A stretch of DNA of 23,261 bases from JBEBVQ01 sp037190845 (lineage in GTDB: Bacteria > Bacteroidota > Bacteroidia > Chitinophagales > Chitinophagaceae): NCBI GenBank assembly GCA_037190845.1, contig JBBCJI010000048.1:1-23261 (forward strand), read 5' to 3'. The notes below the pieces were generated by a model that worked only from the letters and a program-made list of their open reading frames with translations, was not told the origin of the DNA and did not search any database. A program made the translations under genes and the position numbers. Below are positions 17,193-23,261 of this stretch, piece by piece (within the stretch, counting starts at the first letter, position 1; each line of letters begins with the position of its first letter).

Positions 17193-18449
17193 TTATTGTA
17201 ATTCCGACAAAGCGGCTTCGAGTTTGACGAGCATGTCATCAATGCCCTCCAGCCTGCAGGTACCGATGCTGAGCCGGTACCAGGGGGAATTTTTATCCGC
17301 TCCAAAAGAAGAAAAGGGTACGATGGCCAAGCTGGCTGCATCAAGCAGGTAAGCTGTAACGTCTCCCTGGTTTTCCAGAACACGACCTCCCGCTTTCCGG
17401 CCTTTAAGGTCCAGCTTCAGCGTGAGGTATATAGCTGCCTGCGGTTCAATCGCATCAATGGGCAATCCTTTTTCCTTCATACTGCTGATACCCCGGTAAA
17501 TACGCCACAGCCGCTCTTCCAGCGCTTCCTTAAAGCGTAGCGTATAATCTTGTACGGCATCCTTGTTTCCGAAAAAAAGGGCAGTAGCTTTTTGTTCCGC
17601 CATCGGGCTCCAGGCCCCGATATGGCTGAGCAGGGATTTCATTTTACCGATCACATATGCCGGCCCCATGGCCCAGCCTACCCGGACACCCGTTGCGGCA
17701 AAGGCTTTGGAAATACCGTCAATGGAAACTGTATATTCCTTCATTTCCGGCCGCAGCGCCACCGGATGATGGTGTTCGGTATTGCCATAAGTAAGCGTGC
17801 CATACATCTGGTCGAACATCAGGTACAGCTTCTTTTCGTCCGGGCCACGCCTGTTATTTTCCTGCAGCACCAGGCCACAGATACGTCCCAGCTCTTCTTT
17901 GGATAAGGTGGTGCCTGTAGGGTTCTGGGGGGTACAGAGACAAAGCAGCGCCGCTCCCGGAATGTGCGGGGCAATGTCTGCTGCTGTGGGCATAAAGTTA
18001 TTTTCCGGAGTTGTCTCCACGACACAATGTGCTCCTCCGTTCATGTGCACATAATGATTATTATTCCATGAGGGAACCGTATAAATGACCTTGTCGCCGG
18101 GATTAACAACAGCGCGGAACATCGCATAGATCAACGGCCGGCCACCTGCTGCAATCAGGATTTGCTGAGGCTCATAATCTACATGCTGATTGGTTTTTAC
18201 AAACGCGGAAACCGCCTGACGTAACTCCAGTATACCATCGGCAGGCGGGTAATTGGTATAATGACTGCGGTAAGCCTCAATAATAGCAGACTCGAGTTCT
18301 TCAGGAATCGGAAAGACGGCCGGGTCAAAATCCCCGATCGTGTAATTGTATATCTTCTCCCCCTGCCGGACGCGCGCGCTTATCTCATTTCCGAGTTTGA
18401 CGATCTCCGAACCGATCAGGGTTTCTGCTAACTGGCTTAATTGGCTCAT
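17193..18449 (-). CDS. aspC: Class I/II pyridoxal-phosphate aminotransferase, probable aspartate aminotransferase
   Basis: Moves an amino group between aspartate/oxaloacetate and glutamate/2-oxoglutarate. The 418-aa cytosolic fold-type I enzyme shows the class I motifs: TNYPPADGILELRQAV near the N-terminus, the cofactor-binding asparagine in PQNPTGT (N176), the ring-contacting aspartate in MFDQMYG (D213), the Schiff-base lysine in SIDGISKAFAATGVRVGW (K248) with R256 of the phosphate pocket, and a C-terminal carboxylate-binding arginine in WYRLSIGTCRLEG. The exact substrate is inferred: class I members also include aromatic and alanine aminotransferases. The adjacent aspartate kinase favours aspartate. 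The gene has its own promoter and a leader of about 200 nt with an attenuator-like terminator, so the two-gene operon is likely regulated by premature termination. Confidence 0.85.
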   Translation of the reverse strand: MSQLSQLAETLIGSEIVKLGNEISARVRQGEKIYNYTIGDFDPAVFPIPEELESAIIEAYRSHYTNYPPADGILELRQAVSAFVKTNQHVDYEPQQILIAAGGRPLIYAMFRAVVNPGDKVIYTVPSWNNNHYVHMNGGAHCVVETTPENNFMPTAADIAPHIPGAALLCLCTPQNPTGTTLSKEELGRICGLVLQENNRRGPDEKKLYLMFDQMYGTLTYGNTEHHHPVALRPEMKEYTVSIDGISKAFAATGVRVGWAMGPAYVIGKMKSLLSHIGAWSPMAEQKATALFFGNKDAVQDYTLRFKEALEERLWRIYRGISSMKEKGLPIDAIEPQAAIYLTLKLDLKGRKAGGRVLENQGDVTAYLLDAASLAIVPFSSFGADKNSPWYRLSIGTCRLEGIDDMLVKLEAALSELQ

Positions 18450-18646
18450 CTGTGATTTTTAATATTAATTATTACTTTTTGTTTTACATCCGGATAATAC
18501 CGGGAGACAAAAAAGGCTTACCGGATCCGGTAAGCCTTTCTGATATCTTTCATTGCGAAAATTACACAATACCAAGCCCGCTTACCGAGGCGGCAAGAAT
18601 GCAATGACGTTTATATACCTTTCGCAACAACATGTGTCCGTAAAAT
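18450..18646 (-). ncRNA. Structured 5' leader of the aspC-lysC operon, candidate transcription attenuator
   Basis: From the predicted transcript start near 18646 the leader holds several competing pairings. Segment TTGCGAAA (18627-18620) and segment TCATTGC (18607-18601) are both complementary to the same stretch TTTCGCAATGA (18560-18550). Further on, CGGTAAGC (18587-18580) is complementary to GCTTACCG, the 5' arm of the terminator (18535-18528), and could act as antiterminator. CCGC and GCGG around it can present it in a hairpin loop. I recognise no known riboswitch class. A 12-codon reading frame (18553-18518) runs into the terminator. All this is read by eye without energy calculation. Confidence 0.5.
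18509..18539 (-). terminator. Intrinsic terminator inside the aspC leader
   Basis: A perfect 28-bp palindrome (18512-18539) contains AGGCTTACCGGA and its complement with GGATCC at the centre. Read leftward it runs into TTTTTTGTC, a classical U-tract. It lies 59-90 bases upstream of the aspC start and downstream of the only strong leftward promoter seen, so it would stop transcription before the operon unless an alternative fold prevents it. Confidence 0.75.
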
Positions 18647-18652
18647 TCGCAG

Positions 18653-18683
18653 CAAAAGTAAACAGAATTTTTTCCCGGACAAA
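18653..18683 (-). promoter_or_regulatory. Bacteroidota promoter of the aspC-lysC operon
   Basis: Read leftward, the -33 box TTTG (18683-18680) is followed after exactly 19 bases by TACTTTTG (18660-18653), an exact TAnnTTTG -7 box. This is the best promoter in the window and predicts a transcript start near 18646, about 197 bases before the aspC ATG. Confidence 0.75.
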
Positions 18684-18871
18684 TTTTTTACATGCCTTAT
18701 GTTCATTGAATGTTGCGCATAGAACACCACATTTGCCACATTAAACATATTCCGCACATTATATTTACATGAAATCACATGATATTCTGCTCGTATTCAA
18801 AAGTTCATCACTACCTTTATTTAAATCATACCGGGGTGCAGAAACAACTACTGGTCTTCTTTATCCGGCAT

Positions 18872-19636
18872 ATGCAATGCTTTTCCGTCAACGTTAAATC
18901 AACAGGGCACATCCTCCCTTTCTTCCTGCTGCTTGTTTCATGTAGCAGGATTTTTGTTCCGTCGGGTAATGAATACAGGCAATACGCGATCAATAATGAT
19001 TTGCCTCCGGATTCATCCAGTATACTTTATTACCAGCCATACAAAAAGCAACTCGATGCCGAAATGAGCCGTATTGTCGGCTATACGGATGCAGACCTGA
19101 CGAAACCAGCCGCCGCAACGGAAACCCTGCTGGGAAATTTCTTTGCGGATGCCCTGCTGGCAGAAGGCCGCAGGTTATACCCGGATGCAGATTTTTCGTT
19201 CGGTACCAAAGGCGGGCTCCGCCGGGAATTAAAACAGGGGCCGGTTACCATAGGACATATCTTCGAGCTGATGCCATTTGAAAATGACCTCGTGATACTG
19301 GAGCTTACCGGTGAAAGTGTACAGCAACTGGCAGCATTTATTGCCGCTACCGGCGGGCAGCCCGTGGCAGGCTTACAGATGACGATCAGCGGCGGCGAAG
19401 CAAAAGATATCCGTATTGCGAACGCTCCCCTTGATCTTTTAAAGACGTATCACCTGGTTACCTATGATTATCTGGCCAATGGTGGCGACCGGGTAAAAGG
19501 ACTGGAATACCCGCTCAAACGTACGAATTCCGGTAAAAAAGTGCGTGAGCTGCTGATGGATTATGTCAGCCGTCAGACAGCGGAGGGAAAAACCATACAT
19601 ACACAAACCGATGGACGCATCACAACCGCTCAATAG
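18872..19636 (+). CDS. Lipoprotein with 5'-nucleotidase C-terminal domain
   Basis: A 254-aa protein corresponding only to the substrate-binding C-terminal half of 5'-nucleotidases. I chose the ATG at 18872, not the upstream one at 18779, because it gives a lipoprotein signal: MQCFSVNVKS, a hydrophobic run, then the lipobox LVSC with C24 to be lipidated. Family motifs include ETLLGNFFADALL, DFSFGTKGGLRR, ITIGHIFELMPFEN-like TIGHIFELMPFEND, ELTGESVQQL and the late YDYLANGGDRVKGL. The protein lacks the metal site, which is in the next gene; the two overlap by 26 bp, so coupled expression and a shared complex on the membrane are likely. A weak promoter may lie upstream (TTTG at 18732, TATATTTA at 18760), but its 24-base spacing is long. 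Confidence 0.88.
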   Translation: MQCFSVNVKSTGHILPFFLLLVSCSRIFVPSGNEYRQYAINNDLPPDSSSILYYQPYKKQLDAEMSRIVGYTDADLTKPAAATETLLGNFFADALLAEGRRLYPDADFSFGTKGGLRRELKQGPVTIGHIFELMPFENDLVILELTGESVQQLAAFIAATGGQPVAGLQMTISGGEAKDIRIANAPLDLLKTYHLVTYDYLANGGDRVKGLEYPLKRTNSGKKVRELLMDYVSRQTAEGKTIHTQTDGRITTAQ

Positions 19637-20558
19637 GCGCACTTTTCTGAAATGGGCCGGCGCATTTACGGCTTCTTCGGTCATCGGAAGTATTCCGCTG
19701 GCAGCACTGGCCGCTGACGACCGGGTACGGCTGACGATTCTCCATACAAACGATGTGCACAGCCGTATTGAACCTTTCCCGATGGATGGTGGCAGGTACC
19801 AAGGGCTTGGAGGTGCAGCACGCCGGGCGGCACTGATAGAAAATATCCGCCGCGAACAACGGAACGTACTGCTGCTCGATGCGGGTGATATCGTGCAGGG
19901 TACACCCTACTTCAACCTGTTTGGCGGAAAGCCGGAAATAGAACTCATGAGCAGAATGGGATATGATGCCGCCACTTTGGGTAACCATGAATTTGACAAT
20001 GGCCCGGACGGCCTGTTATATATGCTGCAATTTGCCCGCTTTCCGATGCTCATAGCTAACTACGATTTCAGCAATACGGTATTGAAAGGAAAAACAAAAG
20101 AATATACCATCTTCAGGAAACAGGGTATCCGGATTGGTGTATTCGGGCTGGGCATCGAGCTGGACGGGTTGGTAGACCCGGGGTATCACCGGGGCGTGCG
20201 CTATCTGGATCCCGTTGCGACGGCCAACAAAATTGCCGCCAGGCTCCGGCACGATCACAAATGCAGCTTCATTATCTGTTTATCACACCTGGGATATCAA
20301 TACAGCAACAACCGGGTGTCGGATACCGTCCTCGCTACCCAAACACGGGACATTGACCTTATTATCGGGGGGCATACCCATACCTTCATGCCACAGCCGG
20401 ACCCTATCCGCAATCTGGATGGAAAAATCACAACCATCAATCAGGTTGGCTTCGGGGGCATCAATCTGGGCCGGCTCGATTACGTTTTTGAACGACGCAC
20501 AGGTAAAAACAAACTGATAACGGCAAATAGTACTCCGATCATAGGGTACGCCGTATAG
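19611..20558 (+). CDS. Tat-exported metallophosphatase, N-terminal half of a split 5'-nucleotidase
   Basis: A 315-aa calcineurin-like phosphoesterase expected to remove phosphate from nucleotides or related esters outside the inner membrane. I chose the ATG at 19611 rather than 19563 because it places a twin-arginine signal (LNRRTFLKWAG, then a hydrophobic core ending LAALAA) at the N-terminus. The two-metal site is complete: LTILHTNDVH (D48, H50), LLDAGDIVQG (D93), TLGNHEFDNG (N125, H126), LSHLGY (H226) and GGHTHT (H255, H257). The substrate-specificity domain that follows in one-chain enzymes is missing here and is encoded by the gene before it. Tat export implies folding, possibly metal loading, in the cytoplasm. 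A repeat element begins 7 bp after the stop codon. Confidence 0.92.
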   Translation: MDASQPLNRRTFLKWAGAFTASSVIGSIPLAALAADDRVRLTILHTNDVHSRIEPFPMDGGRYQGLGGAARRAALIENIRREQRNVLLLDAGDIVQGTPYFNLFGGKPEIELMSRMGYDAATLGNHEFDNGPDGLLYMLQFARFPMLIANYDFSNTVLKGKTKEYTIFRKQGIRIGVFGLGIELDGLVDPGYHRGVRYLDPVATANKIAARLRHDHKCSFIICLSHLGYQYSNNRVSDTVLATQTRDIDLIIGGHTHTFMPQPDPIRNLDGKITTINQVGFGGINLGRLDYVFERRTGKNKLITANSTPIIGYAV

Positions 20559-20565
20559 GAAATGG

Positions 20566-20768
20566 GGTGCAATTCAAATTTTCGCACAGAGAAAGCTCCG
20601 GGAATGTCATGACGAGCGCACGAATCTGTCCGCTATGTCATCCCGATGGCAGGAGGGATCCCGCACTATACGGACACAAATTATGTGGGATGCTTCCTGC
20701 GTCAGCATGACATCGTTCTTTAAGCCAAGCTTATCAATTAATACGAGTGCGAAGATTTGAATTGCACC
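20566..20768. mobile_element. MITE-like element with 22-bp terminal inverted repeats
   Basis: The ends are GGTGCAATTCAAA plus TTTTCGCAC on the left (20566-20587) and its complement on the right (20747-20768), 21 of 22 bases matching. The 203-bp element has no coding capacity. It contains REP-like palindromic units (20605-20712). GGAAATG occurs just outside both ends (20558-20564 and 20772-20778), a possible but not perfectly abutting 7-base target duplication. It fills most of the 334-bp gap between the metallophosphatase and NAD kinase genes. Confidence 0.65.
20605..20712. repeat. REP-like palindromic units inside the MITE-like element
   Basis: One unit runs from TGTCATCCC at 20636 to CCCGCAC at 20666, with stem ATCCC/GGGAT. 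A second, inverted unit (20683-20712) reads TGTCATGCT to CCCACAT on the other strand, with stem ATGCT/AGCAT and a similar loop ending CAGGA. A third, more worn start, TGTCATGACGAGCG, lies at 20605. All share the TGTCAT start with the two units at 15721-15841. Confidence 0.6.
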
Positions 20769-20808
20769 TTGGGAAATGAAATGTAGATCAGAGTCTCATT
20801 ATATTTTT

Positions 20809-20816
20809 TAGCTTTG
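20809..20816 (+). promoter_or_regulatory. -7 promoter motif upstream of nadK
   Basis: TAGCTTTG matches TAnnTTTG exactly, 76 bases before the nadK ATG. No TTTG is seen at the proper -33 distance. It lies 40 bases outside the MITE-like element, so nadK keeps a promoter that does not depend on the element. Confidence 0.4.
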
Positions 20817-20892
20817 AGATGAATTTGATTGATCAGCCGACAGACTGTTCATTATGCTTTAATGCTGAATAGCCTGACATCTAATATCAAAT

Positions 20893-21771
20893 ATGCTTGT
20901 CGCCCTTTATAACCGAACATTCGAGGAAGAAAATATTCCATTCCTGCAGCGGCTCATCCGTCTTCTTGAAGACCAGAAGCTGAATATGGTATTTTACCAC
21001 GACTTCTACGAAAAACTGCAACCCCATATCATAATGGAAAAAACGCCGCGACTGTTTACCGGGAAGCAGGATCTCCCGCCACATACAGATATGGTGCTGA
21101 GCCTGGGCGGTGACGGCACAATGCTGGACACTGTGTGTTTTGTCGGCAACAGCAATATTCCGGTCGTGGGCATTAATCTCGGCAGGCTGGGTTTCCTGGC
21201 CGCCATACCCGAAGAAGAAATGGAATCTGCAGTAATGTCGCTGGTCCGCGGATCTTATACTATTGAAAAAAGAGCACTGATCCACCTCGACTCAAGCATC
21301 CCGCTATTTGACGGAGCGCCTTTTGCATTGAATGAATTTACCCTGCACCGGAAGGATTCATCTTCCATGATCAAGATACATACGTACCTGAACGGAGAAT
21401 TTCTGAACACCTATTTTGCTGATGGTCTGATCGTATGTACGCCTACCGGATCTACCGGCTATTCGCTGAGCTGCGGCGGTCCCGTGGTTTTCCCGCAGGC
21501 ATCGAGCTTTGTCATAACCCCGGTAGCGCCACATAACCTGAATACCCGCTCTATCGTCGTGCCGGACGACAGCGTGATCTCTTTTGAAATAGAAGGACGT
21601 GCAGAGCAATTTCTCTGTACACTGGATGCCCGCACGGAAAGTATTACCAGTCAGGTACAGCTCGCAGTCAAACGGGAAAATTTCACTGTATCCCTGTTGC
21701 GCCCCGACGAGCATAACTTCCTGAAAACGATCCGGCAGAAATTGTACTGGGGGATTGACCGGCGGAATTAA
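20893..21771 (+). CDS. nadK: NAD kinase
   Basis: Phosphorylates NAD to NADP in the cytosol; the only route to NADP in most bacteria, so it is probably essential. The 292-aa length is normal. Signature motifs are all present: the GGDG nucleotide loop in LSLGGDGTMLDTV (residues 72-75), GINLGRLGFLA (93-103), the NE pair in LNEFTLHRKD (N147, E148), and the glycine-rich C-terminal motif ADGLIVCTPTGSTGYSLSCGGP (177-197), followed by ITPVAPHNLNTRSIVVPD. It is followed by a DUF6089-like gene on the same strand, an arrangement common in Bacteroidota. An AT-rich leader with no Shine-Dalgarno precedes it. Confidence 0.97.
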   Translation: MLVALYNRTFEEENIPFLQRLIRLLEDQKLNMVFYHDFYEKLQPHIIMEKTPRLFTGKQDLPPHTDMVLSLGGDGTMLDTVCFVGNSNIPVVGINLGRLGFLAAIPEEEMESAVMSLVRGSYTIEKRALIHLDSSIPLFDGAPFALNEFTLHRKDSSSMIKIHTYLNGEFLNTYFADGLIVCTPTGSTGYSLSCGGPVVFPQASSFVITPVAPHNLNTRSIVVPDDSVISFEIEGRAEQFLCTLDARTESITSQVQLAVKRENFTVSLLRPDEHNFLKTIRQKLYWGIDRRN

Positions 21772-21780
21772 TCCGTACAA

Positions 21781-21823
21781 ACGCGATGCGTCTGTATTAT
21801 TGAGACGCGACGCATCGCGTCTC
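21781..21823. repeat. GC-rich hairpin repeat after nadK
   Basis: GAGACGCGA and TCGCGTCTC pair perfectly (21802-21823) around loop CGCA. An upstream copy, ACGCGATGCGTC (21781-21792), is exactly complementary to 21809-21820, so two alternative hairpins compete. No T-run follows, so intrinsic termination is unlikely. The design GAGACGCG...CGCGTCTCTAC resembles dispersed intergenic palindromes known from many bacteria. Confidence 0.6.
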
Positions 21824-21842
21824 TACTACCACAATAAAATCC

Positions 21843-21850
21843 TATATTTG
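21843..21850 (+). promoter_or_regulatory. -7 promoter motif for the DUF6089-like gene
   Basis: TATATTTG matches TAnnTTTG exactly and ends 14 bases before the ATG at 21865, giving a very short leader. No -33 box is evident. It suggests that this gene can be transcribed independently of nadK. Confidence 0.45.
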
Positions 21851-21864
21851 GCGTTGTTCTACAG

Positions 21865-22734
21865 ATGAATTGTATCCGGAAAATAATCTATTTGGCATTG
21901 GGGCTGCTGTTACCTCTTGGTTTCGTGCAGGCACAAACCTTTTACAGCGCCTATGAATGGGGATTGTCTCTGGGCGGGTCCCAGTATTTCGGCGATCTGA
22001 ATGATAATTACGGATTTAAATATATCCGCCCGGCAGGTGGTGTTTTCGGCCGCTACCATATGAACCCATATATATCCATACGTGGCTCCCTGTCTTATAC
22101 AAAGCTCGGTTATGACGATAAGTTTAATGACAACCCGTTCAATAAAAAACGGAATCTCAATTTCCGGAGTGATGTATTTGAGGGTGCAGTCATGGCGGAA
22201 TTTAATTTTTTCCGTTTCTCTACCGGTGAACTGGGCAGCCGGTTTACCCCATACCTGACTGGCGGTGTCGGAGCGTTTTATTATAATCCCTATTCCCTGT
22301 ATGCCGGCAGACGATATTATCTCCGCACGATCGGCACAGAGGGGCAGCACGCCGGATATACGGACCGGCAGTATAGTAATTTCAGTGTATGCTTCCCGGT
22401 TGGCGCCGGGTTTAAGTACTGGATCAGGCCTGGTATGAATTTCGGATTTGAAATTGCCAACAGGCTGACACTTACCGATTATCTGGACGATGTAAGCACC
22501 ACATATGTAGGATCACATCTTTTCCCCACGGATGCACAAAATCCGAATCCGGGTTATTACCTGCAGGATCGCTCGCTCGAAACAAGCCCCGAAAGCCCGC
22601 TTGGTCGTGCCGGCAAGCAACGGGGCAACAGCACTACCAAAGACCAGTACCTCCATTTCGTCTTTAACCTGTCCATACAGTTAAAGACATACAAATGCCC
22701 TTCGTATATGAAAGAGGGATATTACATGTATTAA
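21865..22734 (+). CDS. DUF6089-like outer-membrane beta-barrel protein
   Basis: A 289-aa protein with a clear signal peptide (MNCIRKIIYLALGLLLPLGFVQAQ). The mature part is rich in alternating aromatic and polar residues with glycine turns: WGLSLGGSQYFGDLNDNYGFKYIRPAGGVFGRYHMNPYISIRGSLSY is typical of the DUF6089 family of Bacteroidota porin-like proteins. Later strands include FTPYLTGGVGAFYYNPYS and FPVGAGFKYWIRPGMNFGFEIANR; the last strand LHFVFNLSIQLKTYKC is followed by a short tail. It should be an 8- to 12-strand barrel in the outer membrane; its role is unknown. In many Bacteroidota this gene sits between nadK and uppS-bamA of envelope assembly; here no uppS follows within the 527 bases left. 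Confidence 0.88.
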   Translation: MNCIRKIIYLALGLLLPLGFVQAQTFYSAYEWGLSLGGSQYFGDLNDNYGFKYIRPAGGVFGRYHMNPYISIRGSLSYTKLGYDDKFNDNPFNKKRNLNFRSDVFEGAVMAEFNFFRFSTGELGSRFTPYLTGGVGAFYYNPYSLYAGRRYYLRTIGTEGQHAGYTDRQYSNFSVCFPVGAGFKYWIRPGMNFGFEIANRLTLTDYLDDVSTTYVGSHLFPTDAQNPNPGYYLQDRSLETSPESPLGRAGKQRGNSTTKDQYLHFVFNLSIQLKTYKCPSYMKEGYYMY

Positions 22735-23261
22735 CCTGAGTTCGGGATAAGCATACCATACATATTTGCATATTGTTCGAAGAGAGACAATCATATTTTT
22801 CCGTACACTAAATGGTCAGACACCCCTCACGTTCTCCCCCGAAAGGGAGACGACCACGTTATTCCCTCCCCGGAAGTAACATTACACAATCGTACAAATG
22901 CGTCATTTACAGTGGCTGATCATTACATATACACAGTTGACCGCCGATCAACAATGGCACATACTGTCCTTGCCAAACACTATGCAGGAAAAGCGGAACG
23001 CACTGATCGTCTCCCTTTCGAGGGCAGGGTTGTTGCATTCTATATTGCCCTTTCAGGGCGCAGGTGATATTGTTTTTTGCCCATATCCCGGGGCGTTGCC
23101 CCAGGCTGTATGTATCCAAAGCTTTCAGCCTTTTGGGGTTATCAGGCCTACCATGTTTTTTACGTGGATGACTTTTTACATTTTGAGGATCTGTAACAAC
23201 ACCGCCCCGCAGGGGCAGCATATACAGAACCCAACGCAGCGCGTTGGGCAGAAATCTGTCA
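22735..23261. repeat. Gene-free right end with an array of short GC-rich hairpins
   Basis: No convincing gene is present. TCTCCC/GGGAGA forms a hairpin at 22833-22850, and the stretch 22839-22855 is inversely repeated at 23005-23021. From 23013 onward there are six hairpins: CCCT/AGGG (23013-23024), GCCCT/AGGGC (23047-23059), GGGGC/GCCCC (23090-23102), AAAGC with bulged GCCTTT (23118-23133), GCCCC/GGGGC (23204-23216) and CCCAACGC/GCGTTGGG (23230-23248). Four of them have 3-base loops. This looks like a composite dispersed repeat and continues to the window edge. Confidence 0.6.

Noticed and set aside
18553..18744. 63-codon rightward open frame between aspC and the nucleotidase lipoprotein
   Set aside because: It runs antisense through the aspC promoter and leader, and its translation has no family features.
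18779..18871. Upstream ATG extension of the 5'-nucleotidase C-domain protein
   Set aside because: It would bury the lipoprotein signal and lipobox; the ATG at 18872 gives the expected short N-region.
18769..18900. Short rightward frame starting at ATG 18769
   Set aside because: About 43 codons, overlapping the start of the nucleotidase lipoprotein gene in another frame, with no signal or motif.
19563..19610. Upstream ATG extension of the metallophosphatase
   Set aside because: It would add 16 residues before the twin-arginine motif and enlarge the overlap with the preceding gene; the ATG at 19611 fits a Tat signal.
22907..23221. 104-codon leftward open frame in the right-end repeat region
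   Set aside because: It lies across the hairpin array, has a low-complexity, proline/glycine/arginine-rich translation with no domain, and looks like a chance frame through a dispersed repeat.

Overview
The window looks like a chromosomal segment of a member of the Bacteroidota, most likely a Chitinophagaceae-type soil or aquatic bacterium. The evidence is two very large surface proteins with type IX secretion (T9SS) C-terminal signals, four gene starts preceded by the Bacteroidota-type -7 promoter motif TAnnTTTG, a lack of clear Shine-Dalgarno sequences, and the gene pair nadK followed by a DUF6089-like outer-membrane protein. No tRNA, rRNA, CRISPR array, phage gene or transposase was seen.

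Layout. At the left edge (1-190), three hairpins separate a gene that probably ends just outside the window from a leftward block: a short terminator, a perfect 56-bp palindrome, and a bidirectional terminator. The leftward block is a 1032-aa gliding-motility/CHU_C protein (type B sorting signal) followed downstream by a 2018-aa beta-helix/Ig-like protein (type A sorting signal). Diverging from them is an overlapping pair, a TPR-type sensor histidine kinase and a LuxR-type response regulator. A 226-bp spacer with nested inverted repeats leads to a lipid module: an RND/MMPL-type membrane transporter and a fatty-acid-2-hydroxylase-like protein. After a convergent gap carrying a pair of REP-like palindromes comes a leftward amino-acid operon of aspartate aminotransferase and aspartate kinase, preceded by a well-formed promoter and a leader of about 200 nt that looks like a transcription attenuator. 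Rightward from there are a split 5'-nucleotidase (a lipoprotein with the C-terminal domain, then a Tat-exported metallophosphatase), a 203-bp MITE-like element, NAD kinase and the DUF6089-like porin. The last 527 bp hold no convincing gene, only repeat-type hairpins.

How the parts work together. AspC and LysC catalyse consecutive steps from oxaloacetate to aspartyl phosphate, the entry to lysine, threonine and methionine. The two 5'-nucleotidase parts overlap by 26 bp and probably act together outside the inner membrane to release phosphate and nucleosides. The transporter and hydroxylase suggest making and moving hydroxylated envelope lipids, perhaps sphingolipids or sulfonolipids. The kinase/regulator pair may control the divergent surface proteins.

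The points most worth following are the candidate attenuator upstream of aspC-lysC, the two intergenic repeat clusters whose units differ in sequence but keep base pairing, the MITE-like element just after the metallophosphatase stop codon, and the two Ig-like domains of the large surface protein that each appear to be split by an inserted domain.
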